From positions 124,001 to 188,000 of the forward strand of contig JACJYS010000001.1 in the NCBI GenBank assembly GCA_020635995.1: a DNA stretch of 64,000 nucleotides. Reading direction: 5' to 3'. The notes below the pieces were generated by a model. That model saw only the letters and a list, made by a program, of their open reading frames with translations. It was not told the origin of the DNA and did not search any database. Below, one piece after another: positions 34,826 to 43,147 of this stretch. The translations under genes and the position numbers were made by a program. Each line of letters opens with the position of its first letter. Position 1 is the stretch's first letter. Source of the stretch: Chitinophagales bacterium. GTDB taxonomy: Bacteria > Bacteroidota > Bacteroidia > Chitinophagales > UBA8649.

Positions 34826-35581
34826 TTATACCGCAGTATATCCACCATCTACTAAATGGTAAGAACCTGTTATAAATGAAGATTGGTCGGAACTTAAAAA
34901 CAACACTAAATCTGCAACTTCTTCGGCAGTTCCTAACCTACCCATAGGATGTTTTTGCTTTAGTGCTTCTAACATTTCTGTGCTTAAATTGTTTTCTAAA
35001 AGAGGAGTGTTAATATAACCGGGACCTACGGCATTGCAACGGATATTTTTTGTGGCATATTCTGCGGCTATGTTTTTAGTAAGTCCTACTACGGCATGTT
35101 TTGTGGTAGTATAAGCACTTGATTGTATGGCTGCCACAGCACCGTGTATAGAAGCCATATTTACTATAACGCCACCACCATTTTTTTCCATAGCTTTTAA
35201 TTGGTATTTACATCCGTAAAATACTCCGTTGAGGTTTATATCTATTACTTTTTTCCAGCCGTCTAAAGAATAATCACCCGTAAAATTTTGTTCTCCGGCT
35301 ATTCCGGCATTATTAAAAGCTATGTCTAACTTCCCGTATTCTTTTAATGCAAAATTAACAAGGTTTTCGCTGTCTGTAGCACTGGCTACATTTGCTTTAA
35401 AAAAGGAAGCCGTACCGCCATTATTCTTTATTAATTTTACGGTTTCATTACCACCTTTTTCACTAATATCAGATACCACTACTTTAGCACCTTCATTGGC
35501 ATAAGAAATAGCAACAGCACGTCCAATTCCAGAACCGGCACCCGTTACAATAGCTACTTTGTTTTCTAATCTTTTTTTCAT
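34826..35581 (-). CDS. Short-chain dehydrogenase/reductase (SDR)
   Basis: 251 aa from MKKRLENKVAIVTGAGSG; an upstream in-frame Met at 35638 would add a 19-residue hydrophobic-basic stretch, less likely. Motifs: TGAGSGIG (NAD(P) site), NNAGIAG, the catalytic Ser in VNMASIHG, and Y-T-T-T-K (Tyr and Lys four apart). The C-terminal SSFITGSYHLVDGGYTA ends the classical SDR fold. Closest in pattern to FabG/glucose dehydrogenase-like enzymes; the substrate is unknown. A terminator follows, so it is probably monocistronic. Confidence 0.92.
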   Translation of the reverse strand: MKKRLENKVAIVTGAGSGIGRAVAISYANEGAKVVVSDISEKGGNETVKLIKNNGGTASFFKANVASATDSENLVNFALKEYGKLDIAFNNAGIAGEQNFTGDYSLDGWKKVIDINLNGVFYGCKYQLKAMEKNGGGVIVNMASIHGAVAAIQSSAYTTTKHAVVGLTKNIAAEYATKNIRCNAVGPGYINTPLLENNLSTEMLEALKQKHPMGRLGTAEEVADLVLFLSSDQSSFITGSYHLVDGGYTAV

Positions 35582-35732
35582 TTTTATGAGTTTTATATAT
35601 TTAAAAATTAATTTTATAATGTGTTTAATATTACACACTCTATATAATAAAACAAATGTTAAGATTAAATGGTTTTGATAAAAATTGATTTTTAAGCCTT
35701 TTTAAGTTTTTATAGTAGTTAAAAAAAATATT

Positions 35733-35800
35733 TTATACCAATTGTCAACACAAAATAGTCTAATCTATTTTGTGTTTTACAATGGTAAATGCCGATAGAG
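35733..35800. repeat. Hairpin repeat, family E copy 3 (opposite orientation)
   Basis: ATACCAATTGTCAA leads into a CAAAATAG and CTATTTTG stem (35751-35772) and then GTTTTACAATGGTAAATG and CCG. The left flank is the inverse complement of the TTGACAATTGGTAT flank at 18218, and the right flank matches the 22975 copy, so this copy carries both flanks of the element. It is in the gap 35582-35971, which also holds the SNF2 remnant. Confidence 0.65.
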
Positions 35801-35869
35801 CAATATATTTAGTACAATAAGGTGCAACCGAAATTGGACTATTATATATTCCTAATCGGTATTATAGGC

Positions 35870-35953
35870 CTACTCCAACAAAAACACAATATCTTCTTCG
35901 CTGAGTTGTTTTACAAAGCCGTCTTCTTCTTTAATTAATTCATCGCTTACAAA
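35870..35953 (-). pseudogene. Remnant of the 3' end of a second SNF2-type helicase gene
   Basis: 28 codons (including the stop) read FVSDELIKEEDGFVKQLSEE and DIVFLLE in the same frame as the C-terminus of the SNF2 gene at 38815-41595. 67 nucleotides are identical to 38832-38898, then 4 differences over the last 18 nt before the shared TAG, three of the codons changed but only one amino acid (Ala to Val). Homology stops at the stop codon. It lies just past the 3' end of the repeat-rich cargo gene. This looks like the tail of a former tandem paralogue, homogenised by gene conversion, rather than a target-site duplication. Confidence 0.72.
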
Positions 35954-35971
35954 TTCACGGAGATAATTTAA

Positions 35972-38686
35972 TTATCTAACTAATAGAAGGTTTGTTTTAA
36001 AAGGTACAGTTTGAACAACATTAGAATTTTGATATAATTTTACTTGACCCACAACAATGTAATTATCAGGTGTTTGCTTTATTCCATTTATAGTACCATT
36101 CCATTTTTTTAAACTTGATTTATCCGAATCAAATACCATATCGCCCCATCTATTATATATTTTAAACGCTACTAAATAATCAAAATTACATTCAATTATA
36201 GGGCTAAAATAATCATTTAAGTTATCGTCATTAGGAGAAAACGCATCTGGTATTGTTATTTTGCAATCTTCTGTTTGAATAGTGTCATAATGACATTCAC
36301 ATAATATAGTATCATAATATTCACTAGTTGCAACTAAATTGTCTGTGCAATTTGGAAGAGGTATAGGGGTATGTTCACACATGCAATTTTGCGTATTATA
36401 AGTATCTAATGTAGTGCAGTCATTATCATCACAACTTGGAGGTGGTATAGGGGTATGTTCACACATACAACTTTGCGTATTATAAGTATCTAATGTGGTG
36501 CAGTCATTATCATCACAACTTGGAGGTGGTATAGGGGTATGTTCACACATGCAACTTTGCGTATTATAAGTATCTAATGTGGTGCAGTCATTATCATCAC
36601 AACTTGGAGGTGGTATAGGGGTATGTTCACACATGCAACTTTGTGTGTTATACGTATCTAATGTAGTGCAGTCATTATCATCACAACTTGGAGGTGGTAT
36701 AGGGGTATGTTCACACATGCAACTTTGCGTATTATAAGTATCTAATGTAGTGCAGTCATTATCATCACAATTTGGAGGTGGTATAGGGGTATGTTCACAC
36801 ATGCAACTTTGTGTGTTATAAGTATCTAATGTGGTGCAGTCATTATCATCACAACTTGGAGGTGGTATAGGGGTATGTTCACACATGCAACTTTGTGTGT
36901 TATAAGTATCTAATGTGGTGCAGTCATTATCATCACAACTTGGAGGTGGTATAGGGGTATGTTCACACATGCAACTTTGTGTGTTATAAGTATCTAATGT
37001 GGTGCAGTCATTATCATCACAACTTGGAGGTGGTATAGGGGTATGTTCACACATGCAACTTTGTGTGTTATAAGTATCTAATGTGGTGCAGTCATTATCA
37101 TCACAACTTGGAGGTGGTATAGGGGTATGTTCACACATGCAACTTTGTGTGTTATAAGTATCTAATGTGGTGCAGTCATTATCATCACAACTTGGACTCC
37201 ATATTACTTCAAATGAATCCACAAAGATATTATCGCCATAACATGCAGAATATCCAACATAATACCAACCTTCTGTTAAATCGGCATAAGAAAAAGTCCC
37301 ATTGCTAACAGAACAATTATTACATGGCACATAAGTTCCGTTATCATCATTCACAAAAAAATCATAATAACCACACAATGTAGAATTATTAACCGAAAAT
37401 GAAAAATCTACTAACCCACAACTATTTTGCTGAATTAAAGGGTAGTAATTATTAAAATCGAATTGATAAGTCCAATCGCCCATTAATCCTCCATTAATAG
37501 TAACCGAACTTCCGCATAAGTCGGTTATTTCTAAATTATCAAACCAATAAGTTGGCGGATAAATATTCGTTAAAAAACTTAAATCAGTTACTGTATCATT
37601 TATATAAGTAATGATTCCCGATGGATTATAAGCATCAGGTGTGTAATTGCCATTTAATACAAATGGAGCAACACCATTGTAAATTGTAATTTCTGTGCCG
37701 CAATAACATGGCTCAGAAATAGGTGCATAGGAAACCTGTAAGGGATTTGGCGGATTAAAATCAATGTTGGCATATATGGAACCAATTATAGTGGTGCTCA
37801 TTAAAGTTTCATCACAATTATTTAAAGCTACATAAAAAACACACGGACCGGGCAATGTATCATAAATTACATGATATACTGCCGCATATTGTAAATGAAG
37901 TGAAGAATTGATAATGGGCTGATTTAATACTTGAATATTAGGAGAGGTAGAATGTATATCCGAAAAAATAAGGGTGTCAGAATTATAAAAGATGGTATCT
38001 CCATTGACATAACATCCGGCAGGAGCATTACTTGCGGGAAGCCAAGTTGTATCGTACCACTCTGTTTTTAAAACACAATAAGGTAATACTACTGTATCAT
38101 ACACATAGTAAGGTGAAAAATCGCAGGGACCACCATTAGCAATAGCATTTTGTATATTACCTATATTACTCCACGTATTTGGTATGCACGCATCTATACC
38201 AAATGTAGATACATCACTACAAAATACATAGTTGTTTTCACAATCCAAATTTCCTGTGTTGCCTGGTACAGTAATAGTTCCTCCCAGCATAGACACAATA
38301 CTTTTGTTAAACATAAAGGGTATTCCATTAGAATTAACTAAACACGGATTGTTAAAATCAATACTGTTTGATGTATTAAAATCGGAAACTACAACAAAAT
38401 AATAATAAATACCACAACTAGGTAGGTTACTTGGTAAATTATTTAAAATAGGAATCGTGCTAAAATAAACCAAATGGCTACTATCACAAATTGAATCAGA
38501 AAAAATAGCATAAAACTTTGTGTATCCCGGCATTACAAAACCTTGTCCAACTGTGGAAACATGGATAGAATCCTTATGACACATAATATATGGAGGTGTA
38601 ATTATAGAATCGACAGAATTTGTACATTGACTATTTACATTGACAGTATATAAACAAGCTAATAATATGACCAATAGTCTCTTCAT
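35972..38686 (-). CDS. Cys-rich tandem-repeat surface protein with type B T9SS sorting (gliding-associated C-terminal) domain
   Basis: 904 aa. Signal peptide MKRLLVILLACLYTVNVNSQ; residues about 25-500 form beta-rich, Cys- and Asn-rich regions (for example VLNCDET-like stretches with NNCDETLMSTT); then ten near-perfect 28-residue repeats beginning SCDDNDCTTLDTYNTQSCMC and ending EHTPIPPP, and a decayed eleventh (NCTDNLVATSEYYDTILCEC). The C-terminal 95 residues (PDAFSPNDDNLNDYFSP; FKIYNRWGDMVFDSDKS) are the gliding motility-associated CHU_C domain that targets proteins through the T9SS. It should be secreted to the cell surface via SprA, encoded further along in the window. Likely an adhesin. 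Confidence 0.85.
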   Translation of the reverse strand: MKRLLVILLACLYTVNVNSQCTNSVDSIITPPYIMCHKDSIHVSTVGQGFVMPGYTKFYAIFSDSICDSSHLVYFSTIPILNNLPSNLPSCGIYYYFVVVSDFNTSNSIDFNNPCLVNSNGIPFMFNKSIVSMLGGTITVPGNTGNLDCENNYVFCSDVSTFGIDACIPNTWSNIGNIQNAIANGGPCDFSPYYVYDTVVLPYCVLKTEWYDTTWLPASNAPAGCYVNGDTIFYNSDTLIFSDIHSTSPNIQVLNQPIINSSLHLQYAAVYHVIYDTLPGPCVFYVALNNCDETLMSTTIIGSIYANIDFNPPNPLQVSYAPISEPCYCGTEITIYNGVAPFVLNGNYTPDAYNPSGIITYINDTVTDLSFLTNIYPPTYWFDNLEITDLCGSSVTINGGLMGDWTYQFDFNNYYPLIQQNSCGLVDFSFSVNNSTLCGYYDFFVNDDNGTYVPCNNCSVSNGTFSYADLTEGWYYVGYSACYGDNIFVDSFEVIWSPSCDDNDCTTLDTYNTQSCMCEHTPIPPPSCDDNDCTTLDTYNTQSCMCEHTPIPPPSCDDNDCTTLDTYNTQSCMCEHTPIPPPSCDDNDCTTLDTYNTQSCMCEHTPIPPPSCDDNDCTTLDTYNTQSCMCEHTPIPPPNCDDNDCTTLDTYNTQSCMCEHTPIPPPSCDDNDCTTLDTYNTQSCMCEHTPIPPPSCDDNDCTTLDTYNTQSCMCEHTPIPPPSCDDNDCTTLDTYNTQSCMCEHTPIPPPSCDDNDCTTLDTYNTQNCMCEHTPIPLPNCTDNLVATSEYYDTILCECHYDTIQTEDCKITIPDAFSPNDDNLNDYFSPIIECNFDYLVAFKIYNRWGDMVFDSDKSSLKKWNGTINGIKQTPDNYIVVGQVKLYQNSNVVQTVPFKTNLLLVR
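36353..37192 (-). repeat. Ten tandem 84-bp repeats within the type B cargo gene
   Basis: The 84-bp unit is repeated ten times, in frame, with only a few silent differences such as TGTGTGTTATAA versus TGCGTATTATAA. The unit encodes 28 residues with four Cys (one CDDNDC and one CMC block). Units toward the protein N-terminus (higher coordinates) are nearly identical to each other, which indicates recent expansion or ongoing homogenisation and variable copy number. Confidence 0.95.
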
Positions 38687-38814
38687 TATCTCAAAAGTAA
38701 TAATTTTTTTTGTATATCTAAAAAATGAGTAGAAAAATAATGCTTATACAATTTGACTAAAACTCGGTTGAAACCATCGTTTTTATACAATGATATCCAT
38801 ATTCCTTTAACTCC

Positions 38815-41595
38815 CTATTCCAGCAAAAATGCAATATCTTCTTCGCTGAGTTGTTTTACAAAGCCGTCTTCTTCTTTAATTAATTCATCGCTTACAAACT
38901 GCTTTTTGCTTTGTAGCTGAATGATTTTTTCTTCTATGGTATTTTTGCAAATCATTTTGTAGGCAAACACATGTTTATCTTGCCCTATGCGGTGCGTACG
39001 GTCTATGGCTTGCTGCTCAATGGCGGTATTCCACCATGGGTCAAGCAAAAACACATAATCGGCAGCAGTAAGGGTTATCCCCGCATTGCCCGCCTTTAAC
39101 GATAATAGAAAAATAGTAGTATGATTTTGCTCACTTTGAAACTCCTCTATCATTTCTGCACGTTTTTCTATGGGTGTTTCGCCACTTAAATGAAAATGAT
39201 TAATATTGCGTTCATTCATTTCCTCTGCAAGAATTTTAAGCATGCTGTTAAATTGCGAAAATACCAACACTTTATTGCCTTGCAGATTGTTTTCAAGTTC
39301 ATTTAGCAAGCGTTCCATTTTAACCGATTTTGCCGTTCCTATTTCTGCATCTTGCACCAGTTGTGGCGAATCGCAAATTTGTTTTAACTTGGTAATGCCT
39401 GCCAAAATACCCATTTTACTGCCGCTAAACCCTTCATTTTTTATTTGTAAAAAGATACTGTCTCTTATACGCACCTTAATATATTCATAAGCATCTTGTT
39501 GCTCTTGGCTCATGGTGCACCACATAATACTTTCCGTTTTAGGAGGCAAATCGGTAGCCACTTGTTTTTTGGTTCGCCTTAAAATAAACGGAGCCGTTAG
39601 TTTGCTAAGGACTTCTATTTTTTCTTTATTCCCTTGCTTATCTATGGGGTTGGCATATTCGTTTCTAAAAAACTCTTGCCCACCCAAAAAATCGGGCAAT
39701 AAAAAGTTAATTTGGCTATATAAATCAAAGGTATTGTTAAGTATAGGCGTGCCACTTAAAGCCACTTTAGTTTTGCTGTGTAGTTGGTAAATAGCTTTGG
39801 TAGTTTTAGCTTGCAAGTTTTTTATATAATGGCTTTCGTCCAGCACCAAGGCATCCCACATAACGGCAGAAAACTGTTCTATATCATTGCGTAAAGTGGC
39901 ATAGCCTGTTATTAAAACTTGTGCTTCTTCACTAAAAAAATCTTCTAAATTTCTTTGCGAACCATGATGAATGTATGTACTTAAATGAGGAGCAAATTTT
40001 TCTATTTCTTGCTTCCAATTATAAATTAATGATGAAGGACAAACTATTAAAAAATGAGCATCCGTTTTTTGCTCTTGCAAGTGGGCTAAAAAGCTAATGG
40101 TTTGTAGGGTTTTTCCTAAACCCATATCGTCTGCCAGGCAAGCTCCAGCTTGTATTTCACTTAATAAAACAAGCCATTCATAGCCTTTTTGTTGGTAAGG
40201 ACGCAAGGTGGCTTTCAGTTTTTTAGGTTCGGGAAAACACTTTTCCTCCTCTTGCCATTTTTGCCATTTGCCCCACCAGTTTTGCGAAATTTGTTTTAAA
40301 CCCACATTTTCTTGCACCAAATCTTTATTGGCAAAAACTATCCATTGCGGAATTTCTATTTCATTGTTTTTTAATTTGCCGTGCTTTATTAGCGTACCAT
40401 ATTTTGTTTTCCACTCATCTGTTAATACGCCTAAGCTACTGTCTTTTAATAAAACATGCGAACTATTGCTCAATAATGCCTTACGCAAATCTTTTAGTGC
40501 CACTTTTTCTTTGCCAAAGCTCACTTTCATAGAAAAAAATAGCAAAACACCTTCTGTTTTAAGTAGCTTGCTTTCGGTTTCAATAGGGTGTTCGGAAAAA
40601 CGAAAATGCTGCATAAATTCCATGCCTAAAATATTGCACTCTTCATCTAAAAGTTGATGATAAACCTTTAAAAACCAATCTTTCTTTTTAGCATCGGCAA
40701 AAGATAGGAAATAGGAATTATTAAACTGCTTGGCAAAATTTGGGTGTAGCGACTGCAAGTGTTTGCTAAATGTTTTTTCTACAGTTTCATTGCGAACCAC
40801 CTTATATTCTTTCCCTTTAATGTTAAACATTTTGTAGGGATGAAATTCGCCTTCAACGGTAAATCCATCATAAGAAAACTGCGGATTTAGGGTTAAAAAC
40901 TGCCCACTTATTTCGCTTAAATAAACGGCTTTTTGTGGTTCTACATGTATTTCTTCTATAGGAAAACAGTTTGTACGATTTACTTTGTGGGTTTGTTCTA
41001 TGGGTACAATTACGTTTTCTAAAAAGAGCTTGGCATCGTGCCGAAATTCTTTTTGGTTTATTTCAGAAAGTTTGTTGAACAACTGTATCTCATTACTACT
41101 TGCCACATACCATTTATTGTTTAAGCGGAGCAAAGCACCCAACTGCTCAAAATCATCTAAATTATACCATTGATTGTTAATTTGAATGATGCAGTTAAGA
41201 TTATACACGCCATTTTTGAGGGTGGCTTGCACTTCTATTTGCGGTTTTTCTGCTTCAATGGTGGCTCGCTGCGAAATATACCGCTTGCCGTTTGTTTCCG
41301 CACAGCGTTGGTAAAAAGGCAAATCGGCAATTCCTTGCAGGCTAAGAAAAGCACTGCGTAACTCTCGGTGTATAATTTGAAGTACAAATGCACTTTGCGT
41401 TTTCCGTTTATTAGAATACGTCCATTTTTTGCTAGCTTCGTTAAAAACGCTTTCAAAATACTCAGCAGAAAGAAATTGAAAATTAAGCGTTTTGCTATTG
41501 GCTAAAGTACTTTTAAAAGAATTGAGTTCTTTAATGGTGGCTTCTGTGGCTTTAAATCGGGTAGGTTTGTTAGGCTCTTTAATTATATAAAGCAC
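38815..41595 (-). CDS. SNF2-family DEAD/H-box helicase (Swi2/Snf2 type)
   Basis: 926 aa counted from the GTG at 41595. The helicase core holds DDMGLGKTLQT (motif I, near residue 490), LITGYATLRND, DESH (motif II), SGTPILNN (motif III), VFSQFNSML and GNAGITLTAADYVFLLDPWW with QQAIDRTHRIGQ (motifs V and VI). The N-terminal 450 residues are a SWIM-less regulatory domain common in bacterial SNF2 proteins. The frame is open further upstream to 41664, and an ATG at 41676-41674 leads into it through an in-frame TAA after three codons, so the true start is uncertain. A remnant of its 3' end occurs at 35870-35953. Confidence 0.88.
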   Translation of the reverse strand: MLYIIKEPNKPTRFKATEATIKELNSFKSTLANSKTLNFQFLSAEYFESVFNEASKKWTYSNKRKTQSAFVLQIIHRELRSAFLSLQGIADLPFYQRCAETNGKRYISQRATIEAEKPQIEVQATLKNGVYNLNCIIQINNQWYNLDDFEQLGALLRLNNKWYVASSNEIQLFNKLSEINQKEFRHDAKLFLENVIVPIEQTHKVNRTNCFPIEEIHVEPQKAVYLSEISGQFLTLNPQFSYDGFTVEGEFHPYKMFNIKGKEYKVVRNETVEKTFSKHLQSLHPNFAKQFNNSYFLSFADAKKKDWFLKVYHQLLDEECNILGMEFMQHFRFSEHPIETESKLLKTEGVLLFFSMKVSFGKEKVALKDLRKALLSNSSHVLLKDSSLGVLTDEWKTKYGTLIKHGKLKNNEIEIPQWIVFANKDLVQENVGLKQISQNWWGKWQKWQEEEKCFPEPKKLKATLRPYQQKGYEWLVLLSEIQAGACLADDMGLGKTLQTISFLAHLQEQKTDAHFLIVCPSSLIYNWKQEIEKFAPHLSTYIHHGSQRNLEDFFSEEAQVLITGYATLRNDIEQFSAVMWDALVLDESHYIKNLQAKTTKAIYQLHSKTKVALSGTPILNNTFDLYSQINFLLPDFLGGQEFFRNEYANPIDKQGNKEKIEVLSKLTAPFILRRTKKQVATDLPPKTESIMWCTMSQEQQDAYEYIKVRIRDSIFLQIKNEGFSGSKMGILAGITKLKQICDSPQLVQDAEIGTAKSVKMERLLNELENNLQGNKVLVFSQFNSMLKILAEEMNERNINHFHLSGETPIEKRAEMIEEFQSEQNHTTIFLLSLKAGNAGITLTAADYVFLLDPWWNTAIEQQAIDRTHRIGQDKHVFAYKMICKNTIEEKIIQLQSKKQFVSDELIKEEDGFVKQLSEEDIAFLLE

Positions 41596-41739
41596 CTTAA
41601 ACGGATTGTCTAATCGGTTTAAAGATTCGCCATCAAACAGTAAGGCTTTTTCTACTTGTATTTTTTATTTTGCCATAGGGAAGGCAAAGGTAAGTATAAG
41701 GCAGTAAAACAATAAAAAGTATTGTATTTCTGTTGCAGT

Positions 41740-41784
41740 TTTTTTTAGCCTTGGTGCGTGTCTCACGCACCAAGGCTAAAAAAA
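41740..41784. repeat. Perfect 21-bp hairpin, family B copy 1
   Basis: TTTTTTTAGCCTTGGTGCGT plus G pairs exactly with its complement across a TCT loop. A partial copy of the same GGTGCGTGTCTCACGCA core lies inside the RAYT gene at 42332-42357. The gap 41665-41946 contains this, a family D hairpin, a family E fragment and a family A hairpin, and no gene. Confidence 0.8.
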
Positions 41785-41825
41785 TATTTATACCAAGACT
41801 TTAAACGATGGAGCAAATGTTTCAT

Positions 41826-41849
41826 CTTTAAGGTAATAACACCTTGAAG
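41826..41849. repeat. Hairpin, family D copy 1
   Basis: CTTTAAGGT pairs with ACCTTGAAG (one G-T pair) across AATAAC. Its inverse complement, with GGCG flank, matches CGCCCTTCAAGGTGTTA and TACCTTGAAG at 59934-59960. Confidence 0.55.
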
Positions 41850-41890
41850 GGCGTAACTATTTTGAATTAGCAATGGGTATAGCTTTTCCT

Positions 41891-41916
41891 GTGGTCGGCA
41901 TCCCTGCCGATTCCAC
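41891..41916. repeat. REP-like hairpin, family A copy 2, just upstream of the RAYT gene
   Basis: GTGG and CGGCA pair with TGCCG and CCAC across TCCC, with an unpaired ATT. It lies 30 bp before the RAYT start, where the cognate REP of a RAYT is expected. Other copies: 3193-3222, 58872-58898, 58911-58938 (decayed). Confidence 0.65.
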
Positions 41917-41946
41917 TTATTCCGCTTTTAAACGTATCTTTAAGCA

Positions 41947-42465
41947 ATGTATTTCTTTACAGCTACAGCGAAGGATTGGAAAAACCTTTTTGAAGATGAT
42001 GAGATAAAAATTATACTTCTTCAATCTATGGAGTGGTTGGTGACAAATAAAAAAGTTCAAATACACGCCTTTGTTATTATGCCAAATCATGTTCATATTT
42101 TATGGACACATTTAGATGAAACGTATGATATTGGAGCGAGTTTCAAAAGTTTTATCGCTTCTATGATTAGAAAATATTTGGTTAAACACAACAAACTAAA
42201 ATTAAATTTGTATATTTCTACTCAAAATGATAGAGAATATCAATTTTGGAAAAGACGTTCTAAAACTATAGAAATGCAAAATAGGATAATAGCAGTGCAA
42301 AAGGTAGATTATATACACAAAAACCCTTTCAGCCATGGTGCGTGTCTCACGCAACAATTTTGTAAATTTAAGTGTGGTTTAGGTTCCTCTCCGAGAGACC
42401 CTAAACGGGGAAAAAATAACAAGACAGACGCCTTATTTTTTCGTCAAAACACTCTTAATTTGTAG
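41947..42465 (+). CDS. REP-associated tyrosine transposase (RAYT, Y1 HUH family) with an altered C-terminus
   Basis: 172 aa. The Y1 transposase core is intact: N-terminal YFFTATAKDW, HUH motif His 48 and His 50 in MPNHVHILW, and the catalytic Tyr 122 with Asn 126 in DYIHKNP, preceded by EYQFWKRRS. RAYTs nick and move or copy REP hairpins. After residue 128 the usual C-terminal segment (a W...NP...Y...SSA-type tail) is replaced by ACLTQQFCKFK and a basic, unrelated end, exactly where a copy of the 41740 hairpin lies. ATG at 41947 follows an in-frame TAA two codons upstream. Whether it is active is unknown. Confidence 0.85.
   Translation: MYFFTATAKDWKNLFEDDEIKIILLQSMEWLVTNKKVQIHAFVIMPNHVHILWTHLDETYDIGASFKSFIASMIRKYLVKHNKLKLNLYISTQNDREYQFWKRRSKTIEMQNRIIAVQKVDYIHKNPFSHGACLTQQFCKFKCGLGSSPRDPKRGKNNKTDALFFRQNTLNL
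42332..42357. repeat. Family B hairpin copy 2, inside the RAYT gene
   Basis: GCCATGGTGCGTGTCTCACG then CAACAATTT corresponds to the GCCTTGGTGCGTG, TCT, CACGCACC hairpin at 41740-41784, with a decayed right arm. A third hairpin, GTTTAGG, CTCT, CCG, AGAG, CCTAAAC, follows at 42377-42406 and encodes part of the tail. Confidence 0.7.
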
Positions 42466-42531
42466 AATTTATATTCACTTACACTAATATATTCGTTTAC
42501 TTCGTTAATAATTGCTAAATTCGCAAGTTCT

Positions 42532-43131
42532 ATGATAGCGTATTTAAAAGGTAAATTAGCTCATAAAACACCTACTTTTGTATTTGTAGAAGTGCAAGGT
42601 GTTGGTTATCAGGTTTTTGTAAGTTTACAAACTTACGAAAAAATTAAAGATGCCAAAGAATGTGTGTTATTTACCCACATGGTAGTAAAAAATGAAAACC
42701 AAAGTGTTTCGGCTTTTTTACTTTATGGATTTTATGAAGAAAAAGAAAGAGATTTGTTTGAAAAACTTTTATCCGTATCGGGCGTAGGTTCATCTACCGC
42801 CATAATGATGCTTTCTACATACAAAACAGCCGAAATTAGTAGTGCCATAACAAGTGGAGATGTAGGTTTACTAAAAAGTATTAAAGGTATTGGACCCAAA
42901 TCTGCACAACGAATTATCTTAGAATTAAAAGATAAATTAGATAAAATGCCACAATTTGAACAAGAAAAAGGCGTTATAAGCAATACCGTAAAAGAAGAGG
43001 CGTTAACAGCATTAGTTTCTTTAGGGTTTAATAAAGCTACTTGTGTAAAAACAATAAATCAAGTGCAAAGAGATTATCCCGAAGCAGATACTGTAGAACA
43101 AATCATTAAACTAAGTTTAAAACTATTATAA
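42532..43131 (+). CDS. ruvA: Holliday junction branch-migration protein RuvA
   Basis: 199 aa. Domain I is the OB fold (MIAYLKGKLAHKTPTFVFVE; VEVQGVGYQVFVS), domain II holds two helix-hairpin-helix motifs (KLLSVSGVGSSTAIMMLS and SIKGIGPKSAQRIILELKDK), and domain III is the C-terminal helix bundle (TVKEEALTALVSLGFNKATC) that contacts RuvB. It binds four-way junctions as a tetramer. The next gene, sprA, starts 16 bp after its stop, so they may be co-transcribed; a ruvA-sprA order is common in the phylum. Confidence 0.96.
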   Translation: MIAYLKGKLAHKTPTFVFVEVQGVGYQVFVSLQTYEKIKDAKECVLFTHMVVKNENQSVSAFLLYGFYEEKERDLFEKLLSVSGVGSSTAIMMLSTYKTAEISSAITSGDVGLLKSIKGIGPKSAQRIILELKDKLDKMPQFEQEKGVISNTVKEEALTALVSLGFNKATCVKTINQVQRDYPEADTVEQIIKLSLKLL

Positions 43132-43147
43132 CAGGTACTAAAATCAA

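Noticed and set aside
34590..34862. Plus-strand 90-codon ORF between the L,D-transpeptidase and SDR genes
   Set aside because: Low-complexity hydrophobic start, no homology pattern, and it runs through the SDR terminator hairpin and into the SDR 3' end on the opposite strand.
36353..37192. Evenly spaced repeats considered as a CRISPR array
   Set aside because: The 84-bp units are contiguous without unique spacers and are in frame within a protein with known sorting domain.
35870..38898. 67-bp identical ends considered as target-site duplication of a transposon carrying the adhesin
   Set aside because: The homology follows the SNF2 reading frame, shows silent changes near the stop and ends at the stop codon; there is no transposase or terminal inverted repeat, so a paralogue remnant is more likely.
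42377..42406. GTTTAGG/CCTAAAC hairpin at the end of the RAYT gene as an RNA terminator
   Set aside because: It lies inside the open frame and is followed by an A-rich, not T-rich, stretch on the plus strand.
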